Positions 1-8,648 of a stretch of DNA of 15,742 nt are shown piece after piece (within the stretch, counting starts at the first letter, position 1; each line of letters opens with the position of its first letter). Source of the DNA: G039029935 sp039029935 (GTDB taxonomy: Bacteria; Chloroflexota; Anaerolineae; Caldilineales; Caldilineaceae); the NCBI GenBank assembly GCA_039029935.1, contig JBCCFC010000143.1, forward strand, positions 1 through 15,742. Direction: 5' to 3'. The notes beneath the pieces were generated by a model. It saw nothing but the letters and a program-made list of their open reading frames with translations, searched no databases and had not been told where the DNA came from. Both the position numbers and the translations under genes were made by a program.

Positions 1-340
1 GAAGAGATCTGGAGGAGGCAAAGAGAAGTTTTTTAAAACAGCTCCCTTTTTTATTTTGTCTTCTAATTTCATATCGATGAGAAAAATATTTAAAACTTAT
101 CAGCTAATATTTATAGTTAATGGCAGAATAGTCAGCTAAACAACGTTTATCACTTCGGGGGAGTCTTCAAACAAAACTGGCTTGAAACCCAATTTTACTT
201 TCTCAAACACTATTGCCTCAGTATGACCTATGAGTAAGTTATAAATTAGATCATTTTATACACAAATCTAAATTATTGTCTTCATACTGAAAGCAAATAG
301 CATCAGAATCATAAAAATCATATTAATAAGGAAAAATGAA
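1..340. other. AT-rich leader region, no confident gene
   Basis: I see no supportable gene here. Two short reading frames are open from the left edge: one stops with TAA at 34-36 (11 residues ending REVF) and another with TGA near 78. Either could be the tail of an upstream gene, but neither is recognisable. The rest is AT-rich with no convincing -35/-10 pair. AAGGAAA about 6-12 bases before position 341 is a plausible ribosome binding site for the next gene. Confidence 0.4.
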
Positions 341-3300
341 ATGAACACTCTGGCTAGAATCTGTAAAAACAGTGTTATCAAACACGTTTCTATTCGGCGG
401 TGTAGCCCGCTTCTTATTGGGCTACTTTTTATCATATCATTCTTCGTCTTGCCGACTTGGCTTGGACAATCAACGCCTGTCAATGCTAAGATACCACTGG
501 AACCCGTTATCAGTATATTAGTTACCCCTGAAAATGCACCAACGGGTGCAACAATTAGTGGACCGATGGTTGGCACAGTCAATACTACATATAGTTTTGT
601 CTCTCAGGTCAGTCCTGATACAGTCGCTGAACCGATTGTTCATGATTGGCGCGCCGATGAACAGTCACCGATTACACATATTGGTGGATTGACAGATACA
701 GTCGAATATACATGGAGCCAAGGTGGTGTAAAAGAAATCATGGTGATGATTGCGAATAATCATGGGTTTATTAGCACCACTCATACAATTAATATTGTCA
801 CATCAACGCCCACACATACGCCTACGGCGACTGCAACTCATACACCGACTCCTACCCCAACGGCAACTGCGACTCATACAAATATTCCAACGCATACACC
901 GACGGCAACTGCGACGAACACACCGACACCAAGCCCTACGAATACAAATACGCCAACAGACGTGCCAACTGATACGGCAACGCCGACGGCAACCAATACG
1001 GCAACGACTACACCTACCCCAACTGCGAGTGTAACAAGTACAAATACGCCGACTGATGTGCCAACCGATACACCGATTGCAACATTGACAAATACATCAA
1101 CTACGACGCCAACGCATACACATACACCGACGGCGACATCGACACCCACACCTACTTGGACCAAGTTGCCAACGTTGACACATACTCCCTCTATGACAAT
1201 GACACCTCTACCAACGGTAACAGCAACTGAATCACCAACGTTGACGCCGACAATGACGCCGACAATGACATCTACAGCTACGCCGACTGCCACTAATACA
1301 AATACACCAACGACAACGCCAACCCACACGCCTACAATGACGAGTACGGCGACAGCAACGCCAACGCATACGCCTACCGCCACATCAACAGTTGAGACAA
1401 TCCAACCACCAACAGATATTACATTCCGGGGGCGAGATATGAGCGGCCTAAATAGATGGACGTGGTTTAGTGCGAGAATTGCCCCATCCAATATCTCCAT
1501 GCCAACCACTTATGTTTGGTCAGCAAGCGAACAAGATTCGATTACGATTGTGCGTGATAGTACCGATGGATGGGATTGGGATTGGACAGATAACGGCGTC
1601 TGGTCAAAATATTATACAGGTGCAAGATTTATGTGGGAGACAATAGGCCGTAAAGAAATTACGCTGACTGTATCGAATGATGGCGGCACGATTTCGACAA
1701 CACATGTTATTACGATAGCACATCCACCAGAGGTAACTCTAAGTGGACCCACATCAGGCGAAATCAACACTTCATATTTATTTACTGCTACCGTTGGTCC
1801 GGATTCGACACCAGAACAGATTTCCTACTGGTTGTATAATTCCACCGAGGATCAATGGAGATGGGCGCAAAATGGATTGAGACACAATTTTACAATTTCT
1901 TGGACAAATCCAGGAACTCACGTAGTCCAGCTTTACGCGCAAAATGATGTAGGGTGGAGCCAAGATACATTCATTATGAATATACCTACAGAACCCTTTA
2001 TCTTCACTCCGACCGTTCAATCAGTGGCATCAGGGGCATGGAGTGACGAGACCATATGGAGTAATGGTCATGTACCTACACTTTCAGATAACGTTTTTAT
2101 TCCAGAAGATTATGAGATCAATGTATCTGTGCCCATCAATGTAAATGCAATAATAAATGAGGGAAAACTTACGAGTAGTCCTGGTCAAAATCTGGAGATA
2201 TCAACCACAGAAATCCTTGTTAATAGGGGGAATATGCATAGTGGTATAGTTAATCCGTCATTACAGCGTAATAGTTCGTCACTACAGTCACACACAACCG
2301 CTTGTGATGGTATAGATGGAATAGCAGGAACAGATTACATCATAACAACCTCTGAATTTACGAATACGGGTACGGTGTCCGCTACAAATGGTATTGATGG
2401 TGGTCGTGGTGGTCATGTAATCATTACCGCAACAACAAGATTTGAAAATACTGGCGTCATCACTAGTGGACATGGTGGCGATGGAACTATTGGCAGTGGT
2501 GGTGGTCCAGGAGGAGATATTAAAATCTTATCTGGTGGTCCATCAATAACAGGGCATGGATTTACGAATGATGGCTTAATCCAAGCTGGTAATGGTGGTG
2601 ATGGCGACCGATGTGGTGGTAAGGGTGGATCATTTTACATTTTCAGTAGAAATAGTATCAATCGTAGAAATAATACCAATAGTCGTTTAGGGACTATTCG
2701 TGCTGGTAATGGAGGAAACACAACAGGGAACGCTATAGACGCTCACGGCGGAAATGGTGGTAATGGAGATTTTTGGGGAAAATGGTTTAGAACTGGCGGT
2801 TTTCTATACAATCAAGGCGTACTCCAAGCTGGCAACGGAGGAAACGGTAATCCGGACGCAACAAGTAATCCTCAAGATGCAGGATGTGGTGGAAACCTAA
2901 CATTGATGGGGCGACCAAATGTAGTTATAATCGGCACACAAAATGCTGGTATAAGTGGGACAGCCTCTTCCGGTGGGGCAGCTTGTACTGCTGGATGGGT
3001 ACGGATTGATCCCGGTTCTATCCACTTGTCTGATGAATCCCGTATTTCTGGTTCTGATATCGCAATCTTCGGCGGTGACGGATGGAACATTGATGCCCGA
3101 AATCTGAATCAGAAGATGATTGTCGCAGAAAACAGCATTGTATTGGCTGTTGGTAAGGGCGGGAGTATCGATTTACGTGGCAATACAGAGCAGATATTCG
3201 AGGCTGGAGGCCAAGTCAAAATCTATGCGGATACAATCTATCTGGATGAAGGAACACCATTAGAAGCCATTGTTGGCGCGAATGTAATCACAGGGCCTGG

Positions 3301-3691
3301 TCGTATTCTACGCAATGTTTCAACACTCATTGATGCTAGAGCGATTGAGACATCACCCCGTAGCACCGTATCAGTTCCATTGAGGGTTATCAATGCCAGT
3401 CCAACTACAGATACCTTCACCTTAGAGCCAACCTATCCTGTCGGGTGGACTATAACAGGATTGCCAGAATCGGTCACCATTGATGGACTTGATAATCAGG
3501 AAGTTGTCTTCGACATCACAATACCCGCCGATGCACAACCCAACACTGCCTACGAGGTCATTGTCAAAGCAACCTCGCAGGATAATCCTGAAGCCAGTTC
3601 TGAATCGGAGGCGATTGTGATTGTTACCCAAACCGCTGAACCTAGCACGATCTACTTGCCATTGATTAAAAGACAATCACTAGAGCCATAG
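341..3691 (+). CDS. Secreted multi-domain adhesin-like protein with PKD-like domains, Thr/Pro linker and Gly-rich repeats
   Basis: A 1116-residue exported protein, probably cell-surface or extracellular. Residues 1-50 form a long signal peptide: a basic start, a hydrophobic core around 24-42, and a likely cleavage near VNA. Residues ~55-154 resemble the PKD/Ig-like repeat common in Chloroflexota (SGPMVGTVNTTYSF at the start, TTHTINI at the end). Residues ~156-350 are an almost pure Thr/Pro/Ala/Asn linker. Two more PKD-like domains follow (~356-460 and ~461-550). A WSDETIW...NGHVP...DNVFIP stretch (~565-590) resembles a G8-type domain. A Gly/Asn-rich, beta-helix-like section (~640-890) has repeats spaced ~40 residues. 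Residues ~995-1100 resemble a NEW3/CARDB-type beta domain, and the protein ends with TIYLPLIKR. The start is chosen for the AAGGAAA site. The gene ends before a strong terminator, so it is probably monocistronic. No enzyme motif is visible. Its role (adhesion or sheath) is inferred. Confidence 0.85.
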   Translation: MNTLARICKNSVIKHVSIRRCSPLLIGLLFIISFFVLPTWLGQSTPVNAKIPLEPVISILVTPENAPTGATISGPMVGTVNTTYSFVSQVSPDTVAEPIVHDWRADEQSPITHIGGLTDTVEYTWSQGGVKEIMVMIANNHGFISTTHTINIVTSTPTHTPTATATHTPTPTPTATATHTNIPTHTPTATATNTPTPSPTNTNTPTDVPTDTATPTATNTATTTPTPTASVTSTNTPTDVPTDTPIATLTNTSTTTPTHTHTPTATSTPTPTWTKLPTLTHTPSMTMTPLPTVTATESPTLTPTMTPTMTSTATPTATNTNTPTTTPTHTPTMTSTATATPTHTPTATSTVETIQPPTDITFRGRDMSGLNRWTWFSARIAPSNISMPTTYVWSASEQDSITIVRDSTDGWDWDWTDNGVWSKYYTGARFMWETIGRKEITLTVSNDGGTISTTHVITIAHPPEVTLSGPTSGEINTSYLFTATVGPDSTPEQISYWLYNSTEDQWRWAQNGLRHNFTISWTNPGTHVVQLYAQNDVGWSQDTFIMNIPTEPFIFTPTVQSVASGAWSDETIWSNGHVPTLSDNVFIPEDYEINVSVPINVNAIINEGKLTSSPGQNLEISTTEILVNRGNMHSGIVNPSLQRNSSSLQSHTTACDGIDGIAGTDYIITTSEFTNTGTVSATNGIDGGRGGHVIITATTRFENTGVITSGHGGDGTIGSGGGPGGDIKILSGGPSITGHGFTNDGLIQAGNGGDGDRCGGKGGSFYIFSRNSINRRNNTNSRLGTIRAGNGGNTTGNAIDAHGGNGGNGDFWGKWFRTGGFLYNQGVLQAGNGGNGNPDATSNPQDAGCGGNLTLMGRPNVVIIGTQNAGISGTASSGGAACTAGWVRIDPGSIHLSDESRISGSDIAIFGGDGWNIDARNLNQKMIVAENSIVLAVGKGGSIDLRGNTEQIFEAGGQVKIYADTIYLDEGTPLEAIVGANVITGPGRILRNVSTLIDARAIETSPRSTVSVPLRVINASPTTDTFTLEPTYPVGWTITGLPESVTIDGLDNQEVVFDITIPADAQPNTAYEVIVKATSQDNPEASSESEAIVIVTQTAEPSTIYLPLIKRQSLEP
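808..1390 (+). repeat. Degenerate Thr-Pro codon repeat (linker of the surface protein)
   Basis: About 195 codons, almost all Thr, Pro, Ala, Asn, Ser or His, in THTPTATAT-like and TNTPTDVPTDT-like units. The TNTPTDVPTDT unit occurs twice, around 949-981 and 1042-1074. The DNA is dominated by ACN and CCN codons, so slippage and recombination are likely. Such linkers are typically extended and O-glycosylated. The complementary strand stays open here only because ACN and CCN codons rarely give stops in antisense. Confidence 0.85.
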
Positions 3692-3778
3692 TGCAATAAC
3701 CGTTAATGGCAACTTACGCAAACTGCTGATATTCAGCGTCTACATTATGTAGGGATTCGCTATCTGTTGTTTGAAAGG

Positions 3779-3827
3779 AAAAGGGTGATGAATTGGGTCA
3801 ACTTGACTGAATTCATCACCCTTTTTT
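3779..3827 (+). terminator. Rho-independent terminator after the surface protein gene
   Basis: AAAAGGGTGATGAATT (3779-3794) pairs perfectly with AATTCATCACCCTTTT (3810-3825), followed by more T. This is a 16-bp stem with a 15-base loop that contains an inner GTCAA/TTGAC mini-stem. The A tract before and T tract after would allow it to work in both directions. It lies 87 bases after the stop codon. It is a classical terminator, unlike the repeat arrays at other gene ends in this window. Confidence 0.93.
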
Positions 3828-3941
3828 GTGAGCATAGTTGCCGCAATTGAAACAACCTGTTCGGTCACACTGCAAGCCAAACCTGCCATATAGCTGGATG
3901 AGTTCTTCATATTATCTATTCAATCAGGAGACACACCATAT

Positions 3942-5795
3942 ATGGCAGAGAATATGACAGAGAATATGACCGCAAACTGGCAAACAATACGGCGGGTGGC
4001 AGGATACTATCCACGTGTCCTGAGATTAATCTGGGCGGCAAGTCCACAGTATACGCTGCTGGCAATGCTGACATCCATCATCAGTGCATTGGCGAATCCG
4101 GCGCAGATCTGGCTCTCGCAAATCATCATTGACACGATACTGCTTACGATTCAATCCCATGTGCCGGGCAGTACCGTTGCCTGGTCCGTCCTGTTTTTCC
4201 CTGTTGGCATGTTAATTGGGGTATTGATCCTCAAAGAAGCGGGCGAACGGATATCAGGGGCAGTAGAAACGTTGTTACGGTTTCAAGTGTTGCATCATGC
4301 CAACTATCTGTTGCTCGAAAAAGCGTCACAGTTGGATATCGCCTTTTTTGAGTCGCCAGCCTTCTATGACCGTCTGAGTCGATCACAAAATGACTTACCC
4401 CGTATGCTCAACCTCGTGATGCTGACAACCAGCTTTGTTGGGCAACTGTTTGCCCTCATTGTGACATTGGGGTTGGTGGCACAACTCCATCCTTTGGCGA
4501 TGTTTCTGATGCTGGCCGTCTCTCTGCCACAGTTGGTTGTTAGTAGCCAATTTGCGATGAACTTTTTCCAACTGCTCAACCGCAATACACCAGCCATTCG
4601 TATGGCTGAATATCTGGCTTCACTGCTAACCTCGCGCGAAGCGGTCAAAGAGATTCGTCTATTTGGCTTGCAACAGCTATTTCTGGCACGATTTCGTCAA
4701 TTTTGGCAAGCATACTTTGAGGACACCAAACAGGTTGAGATTGACTATGAACGCAAAAGCATTTTCTATTTGATCTTATCGGCTATCGGCACAGGCGTTG
4801 TCTGGGTTTTTGCCATTATCCAAGCCGTATTGGGGCGCATTACCATTGGTGAACTCACACTTGCCATTCAAGCCGTTGAGGGTGTGCGCTCAAGCCTTGG
4901 CTCGCTGTTTCTGAACATAGGGATGTTTTATGAACACGGTCTCTTCATTGGCAACTTCTTTGAGTTATTAGATTTAGAGCCAGAAGCAGTTGAAGGCGCA
5001 CTCACCCGTAAAAGCCTGCCTCAATCTAGCCAAAGCATAGAGCATCAGGGTATCGAATTTCGCAATGTCACCTTTTCCTATCCTGGCTCCGACCGTCCTA
5101 TCCTCCAGAATGTCTCGTTTACGATTCCGCCAGAGACCAGCGTCGCCGTTGTGGGCGAAAATGGTGCGGGCAAAACAACGTTGGTCAAACTATTGGCACG
5201 GTTCTATGATCCCACTGAGGGCGAGATTTTGCTGAATGGACGTGACCTGCGTGCGTATCCCGTTGACGAACTGCAACGCAACATCGGTGTTATCTTCCAA
5301 GATTTTGTCCGCTATGAGTTAACCGCGCTAGAAAACATCGGGTTTGGGCAATTAGCACAGTTTGATGATATAGTACGGGTTAAACAGGCGGCTGAAAAGG
5401 GTGGAGCTGCGTCCGTGATCGACAAATTGCCCAATCACTATCAGACCATGTTGGGAAAAACCTTTGACAACAGCGTTGATTTGTCTGGTGGCGAATGGCA
5501 AAAGATGGCGTTGAGTCGTGCGTTTATGCGTGATGCCCCGATCCTCATCTTAGATGAACCGACTGCCGCCTTAGACGCCAAGGCTGAATATGATATTTAC
5601 AAGCGGTTTGCCGAGTTGACTGCAAGCAAGACGACATTCTTTATCTCGCATCGTTTTTCAACCGTGCGTATGGCGCAGCACATTCTTGTCTTGGATGATG
5701 GTCGGCTGGTTGAGGAGGGGAGTCATGATACGCTGATGGCGTTGGGTGGGCAGTATGCGGAGATGTTTACGATTCAGGCAGAGCGGTATCTGTGA
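3942..5795 (+). CDS. ABC exporter half-transporter (fused permease and ATPase)
   Basis: A 617-residue type IV (ABCB-like) exporter. An N-terminal membrane domain of about six hydrophobic helices (residues ~25-330) is followed by a nucleotide-binding domain (~365-617). Visible motifs are Walker A GENGAGKT (405-412), the Q-loop VIFQD, the signature LSGGE (514-518), Walker B ILILDEP (534-540) with the catalytic Glu at 539, and the H-loop His570 in ISHR. The length is normal for a half-transporter, which must pair as a homodimer or with an unseen partner. The substrate cannot be told from sequence. The start is the first of three in-frame ATGs (3942, 3954, 3966), with AGGAG at 3926-3930. The ENMTENMT start comes from a 12-bp duplication. 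No partner gene is adjacent, and the downstream repeat array probably separates it from the acetyltransferase gene. Confidence 0.93.
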   Translation: MAENMTENMTANWQTIRRVAGYYPRVLRLIWAASPQYTLLAMLTSIISALANPAQIWLSQIIIDTILLTIQSHVPGSTVAWSVLFFPVGMLIGVLILKEAGERISGAVETLLRFQVLHHANYLLLEKASQLDIAFFESPAFYDRLSRSQNDLPRMLNLVMLTTSFVGQLFALIVTLGLVAQLHPLAMFLMLAVSLPQLVVSSQFAMNFFQLLNRNTPAIRMAEYLASLLTSREAVKEIRLFGLQQLFLARFRQFWQAYFEDTKQVEIDYERKSIFYLILSAIGTGVVWVFAIIQAVLGRITIGELTLAIQAVEGVRSSLGSLFLNIGMFYEHGLFIGNFFELLDLEPEAVEGALTRKSLPQSSQSIEHQGIEFRNVTFSYPGSDRPILQNVSFTIPPETSVAVVGENGAGKTTLVKLLARFYDPTEGEILLNGRDLRAYPVDELQRNIGVIFQDFVRYELTALENIGFGQLAQFDDIVRVKQAAEKGGAASVIDKLPNHYQTMLGKTFDNSVDLSGGEWQKMALSRAFMRDAPILILDEPTAALDAKAEYDIYKRFAELTASKTTFFISHRFSTVRMAQHILVLDDGRLVEEGSHDTLMALGGQYAEMFTIQAERYL

Positions 5796-5930
5796 GTCGG
5801 TATTCGGTGAGTCGGTATTCGGTATTCGGTATTCGGTGCGTCGGTATTCGGTGCGTCGGTATTCGGTGCGTCAGTACGGATTACCGACCTACTGACCTAC
5901 TGACCTGCCGACCTACCGAATACCGATGGA
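5796..5930. repeat. Gene-end tandem repeat array with inverted arms
   Basis: The array starts directly after the TGA of the ABC gene. The left half consists of GTCGGTATTCGGT-type units with 7-bp steps (GGTATTC repeated) and GTGCGTCGGTATTCG steps. The right half has ACCTACTG and ACCGACCT units that are roughly complementary. The outermost segments form a perfect 12-bp stem: TCGGTATTCGGT (5797-5808) with ACCGAATACCGA (5915-5926). The G-rich arm is next to the upstream stop codon. It ends 14 bases before the acetyltransferase start, whose ribosome binding site GAGAGGT lies just outside it. Likely an mRNA 3'-end hairpin. Confidence 0.8.
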
Positions 5931-5944
5931 AATGAGAGGTAGAT

Positions 5945-6412
5945 ATGAAAATTAAATTAGACGATTTAACAGGTCCAGAAATTCATGCACTCTTGCAGGA
6001 GCATCTGGATGATATGCATCGGATTTCGCCACCAGAAAGTATCCATGCGCTTGACCTGTCGGCGTTGCGTGTACCAGAGATATCTTTCTGGACGGTTTGG
6101 GATGATATAGGGAATGGAGATGCGCTGATGGGTTGTGGTGCGCTCAAGGAACTGGATGCAACGCATGGCGAAATCAAGTCAATGCGCACGTCGTCACAGC
6201 ATCGTCGCAGAGGTGTTGGCCGAGCCGTGTTGACCCATATCATTGAGGAGGCCCAGCGTCGCGGCTATCATCGTTTGAGTTTAGAGACAGGCGCACAGAA
6301 GCCATTTCATCCAGCCCATCGCCTCTATGAGTCGGCTGGATTTACACGTTGTGGTCCATTTGATGATTATATAGATGATCCGAACAGTATATTCATGACA
6401 AAAGAATTCTGA
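5945..6412 (+). CDS. GNAT family N-acetyltransferase
   Basis: A 155-residue single-domain acetyltransferase that moves acetyl from acetyl-CoA to an amine. The acetyl-CoA pyrophosphate loop is RRRGVG (87-92), followed by the long helix AVLTHIIEEAQRRG. The strand GEIKSMRT precedes it, as in GNAT motif A. LYESAGF (128-133) is the usual motif B segment, and the ending FDDYIDDPNSIFM matches the small putative acetyltransferase subgroup that includes YsnE-like proteins. Length is normal. The start is ATG 5945, with GAGAGGT about 6 bases upstream. The substrate is unknown. It sits between a repeat array and a 162-base gap, so it is probably transcribed alone or by read-through from the ABC gene. Confidence 0.88.
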   Translation: MKIKLDDLTGPEIHALLQEHLDDMHRISPPESIHALDLSALRVPEISFWTVWDDIGNGDALMGCGALKELDATHGEIKSMRTSSQHRRRGVGRAVLTHIIEEAQRRGYHRLSLETGAQKPFHPAHRLYESAGFTRCGPFDDYIDDPNSIFMTKEF

Positions 6413-6495
6413 GCAATCCGTAGAGTTTTCCAATTATTTTTGTAAGCGGTTTTGCATAAAAATCAATTCTGACAAAGTAGTATGTTCTGCAAGAT

Positions 6496-6514
6496 TTGTA
6501 CGGATTTTGTACAA
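6496..6514. promoter_or_regulatory. TTGTAC-N7-GTACAA inverted repeat, possible operator
   Basis: A perfect 6-bp inverted repeat (TTGTAC at 6496-6501, GTACAA at 6509-6514) lies 61 bases upstream of the lipoprotein ATG, with a further GTACA half-site just downstream (6520-6524). The symmetry and spacing are those of a dimeric repressor site. No regulator gene is adjacent and I see no clear -35/-10 pair, so the function is only a suggestion. Confidence 0.35.
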
Positions 6515-6574
6515 CTTGCGTACATCAGCAGGTATTGGACCTGTTGAGTGTATTTCTTCAAAGGCAGGTATTCT

Positions 6575-7894
6575 ATGTTCAATGCTACAAACATACTGCG
6601 GAAGCAACCGTTGGTTTCCTTGGGGGGTCGCCTCACACTACTCATCATCCCGTTGATCTTTTTGGTCGGCTGTGATCCCGTGTTGCTCCAAGCGCAATTA
6701 CAAGAAATGGCGAGGGAGCAACAGGCGTCCTTAGCTGAAACACGTTCGGCAGGGAATCAGCTTTTGGTGATTGGGTTTGATGGCAATCTCTATACAATGG
6801 ACCCTGATGGCAGCAACCGTCTGGCGTTGACCGACGATGCCAGCAGCAACCTACAATATATGCAGCCTACATGGTCGCCAGAGGGTGACATGCTTGTCTG
6901 GAGCCAGGTGGAAAACCGCGATGGCAGTATGGTCAGCAGCATCACGACCAGCATGTTTAATGGGCAGGCGCAGAGCAGCTATGAAGTGCCATTCCCGCCG
7001 TTCTACTATTATTGGAGTCCGGATAGCGAGCATGTGGCCTATTTAAGCAATTGGATTAGCAGCGGCCGTTCGTCAATTGCACTGCGACTGCTCGATGTCA
7101 TCGCTGAAGCGGCCAAGGTCGATAGCGACGATGAGACGATTGTCACATTGGGTGAGGGGCAACCCTTCTACTTCTCATGGGCACCAGATGGACAGCAGTT
7201 ATTGACGCATATTGGCAATGAGCGTCTTGAGGTGCAATCATTGGACGGCTCACAGGAATCACTCTGGCTCGACTCGGCAACATTCCCTGCACCGCGCTGG
7301 GCGTCGAGTGGCGACTCATTCTTCTATGCGGTGAACGAGGGCGATTTGCAGTTGTTGGTGAATACCGATTTGGCGGGTGACACGCTCTTTGAGGTGACGG
7401 ACTTTGAAGATCGCATCACCTTTATCGTCAGCCCCGATGACAGCAAACTGGCCTATGTGATTACAGAGGGTGAGATGAATGCACCCGCGTTTGGTTCGCT
7501 CTATGTGGTTGACATGGAAAGTAAACGCACTCGCGAAATCAACGAGACCCCTGTATTTGCTTTTTTCTGGAGTCCAGACAGCAAAAAGTTGGCCTACTTG
7601 GCTGTGGATACGGATGCAGGCAGCTTAAGTTTACGCTGGCATGTATGGAATAGCGAAGAGAATGCACTTCAAGAATATGACCTGATGCTGCCCACGCGCA
7701 CCTTCTGGCAGAGTTATCTGAATTTCTTTGACCAGTTTGCCCAGAGCATGACGATTTGGTCGCCTGATAGCGACGCCTTCACCTACGCTGGGCGCAGTGA
7801 GGATGATGGTATGGGCATTTGGGTGCAGCAGTTAGATGGTGAAGAACCGGAGTTTGTTGGGCGCGGTGTGTACTCGGCTTGGTCGCCAAAGTAG
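6575..7894 (+). CDS. TolB-like beta-propeller lipoprotein
   Basis: A 439-residue exported lipoprotein. A basic N-terminus and hydrophobic stretch (20-31) end in the lipobox LVGC, with lipid-modified Cys33. The rest is a WD40/PD40-like propeller. At least eight blade signatures of the form WSPDxxxLAY are visible (PTWSPEGDMLVW, YYWSPDSEHVAY, FSWAPDGQQLL, PRWASSGDSFFY, FIVSPDDSKLAY, FFWSPDSKKLAY, TIWSPDSDAFTY, SAWSPK). The last would close the ring with N-terminal strands. Propellers of this kind bind proteins or ligands. No catalytic motif is seen. I chose ATG 6575 over an in-frame GTG at 6548 because the signal peptide follows it directly and AAGGCAGG is upstream. Its role at the cell surface is unknown. 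Confidence 0.85.
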   Translation: MFNATNILRKQPLVSLGGRLTLLIIPLIFLVGCDPVLLQAQLQEMAREQQASLAETRSAGNQLLVIGFDGNLYTMDPDGSNRLALTDDASSNLQYMQPTWSPEGDMLVWSQVENRDGSMVSSITTSMFNGQAQSSYEVPFPPFYYYWSPDSEHVAYLSNWISSGRSSIALRLLDVIAEAAKVDSDDETIVTLGEGQPFYFSWAPDGQQLLTHIGNERLEVQSLDGSQESLWLDSATFPAPRWASSGDSFFYAVNEGDLQLLVNTDLAGDTLFEVTDFEDRITFIVSPDDSKLAYVITEGEMNAPAFGSLYVVDMESKRTREINETPVFAFFWSPDSKKLAYLAVDTDAGSLSLRWHVWNSEENALQEYDLMLPTRTFWQSYLNFFDQFAQSMTIWSPDSDAFTYAGRSEDDGMGIWVQQLDGEEPEFVGRGVYSAWSPK

Positions 7895-7971
7895 TTACTT
7901 GGTAAATCAGTAATCGGTAGTTCGGTGAGTCAGCTTATGAGTGCTGGCTGGCCGACTTACCGATTACAAGA
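7895..7971. terminator. Shared hairpin between convergent lipoprotein and msrA genes
   Basis: The 77 bases between two facing stop codons form one imperfect stem-loop. GTAATCGGTA (7910-7919) pairs perfectly with TACCGATTAC (7958-7967). The inner arms add TCGG/CCGA and CAGC/GCTG pairing around a short loop near 7935-7942. There is no T tract. CGGTGAGTC and TTCGG motifs also occur in the array at 5796, so the two are related. It probably ends transcripts from both sides. Confidence 0.7.
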
Positions 7972-8517
7972 CTACGCCTTCGCCTTCAACTGATTGAAGA
8001 ACTCCTTGCGGAACTTCGACACTTTAGGCCGAATCACAAACTGACAATACATCTGCATAGGATTGTTTTTATAGTAATCCTGATGATAGTCCTCAGCCAC
8101 ATAAAACTCAACCGCAGGTGAAACTTCGGTCACGATGGGTGCGCCCCAAATGTTAGCCGCTTCAATCTCTTGAATGACTTCAAGCGTTGTTGCTTTTTGT
8201 GCCTCATCATGATAGAAAACGACTGAGCGGTATTGAGGCCCGACATCATTGCCTTGACGATTTAGTGTTGTCGGATCATGAACGGAAAAGAAGACCTTCA
8301 AAATTTCTTTGAACGAAATTTGGGCAGGGTCATAGGTCACTTGGATCACTTCTGCATGACCTGTCGTTGCCGTGCAGATTTGTCGATAGGTTGGGTTGAC
8401 GACGTGTCCACCCATATAGCCTGATTCCACCTTCTCGACACCGTTCAACTCCACATAGACCGCTTCCACACACCAAAAACAGCCACCACCCAACGTTGCA
8501 ATTTCTGTTTGACTCAT
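7972..8517 (-). CDS. msrA: Peptide-methionine (S)-S-oxide reductase MsrA
   Basis: A 181-residue cytoplasmic enzyme that reduces methionine-S-sulfoxide in proteins and free Met, a repair step after oxidative damage. The catalytic motif is GGCFWC, with nucleophile Cys13 and Trp15. The supporting acid is Glu56 in TGHAEV, and Tyr34 in SGYMGG is the usual sulfoxide-pocket residue. HDPTTLNRQGNDVGPQYRS is the family signature. Cys158 in MYCQFVI is the common C-terminal Cys that may act in recycling, together with Cys16. Length is typical for MsrA alone, with no MsrB fusion. ATG 8517 has AAGGAAA upstream. The gene faces the lipoprotein gene and shares the hairpin at 7895-7971. Confidence 0.97.
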   Translation of the reverse strand: MSQTEIATLGGGCFWCVEAVYVELNGVEKVESGYMGGHVVNPTYRQICTATTGHAEVIQVTYDPAQISFKEILKVFFSVHDPTTLNRQGNDVGPQYRSVVFYHDEAQKATTLEVIQEIEAANIWGAPIVTEVSPAVEFYVAEDYHQDYYKNNPMQMYCQFVIRPKVSKFRKEFFNQLKAKA

Positions 8518-8553
8518 TGCTGTATTTTCCTTGTTTTATTTATTTTGTCGTGA

Positions 8554-8559
8554 ATTATA
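8554..8559 (-). promoter_or_regulatory. Possible -10 element of msrA
   Basis: On the minus strand TATAAT lies 37 bases upstream of the msrA ATG. No good -35 hexamer is seen at 16-18 bases, so only the -10 is reported. Confidence 0.4.
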
Positions 8560-8648
8560 GACAAAAGTCAGATTCTTGATGGGTTGATCTTGACAGTACC
8601 CCATCGTTTGAATCTGTCACAAGGGTTACGGTCTGTCAGAAGAATGGT

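Noticed and set aside
1..36. C-terminal end of an upstream gene
   Set aside because: Two competing frames are open at the edge and neither has recognisable content in so few codons.
268..582. A 104-codon minus-strand open frame opposite the start of the surface protein
   Set aside because: It is antisense to the signal peptide and first PKD-like domain, and its hydrophobic part only mirrors the AT-rich leader. There is no plausible start signal.
874..1509. A 211-codon open frame on the minus strand rich in Val and Gly
   Set aside because: It is the complement of the Thr/Pro linker: ACN and CCN codons read backwards as Val/Gly-type codons with few stops. It has no ribosome binding site or domain.
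5796..5930. Miniature inverted-repeat transposable element
   Set aside because: The arms are complementary, but no target-site duplication is visible, the sequence differs at every locus, and the position is tied to stop codons.
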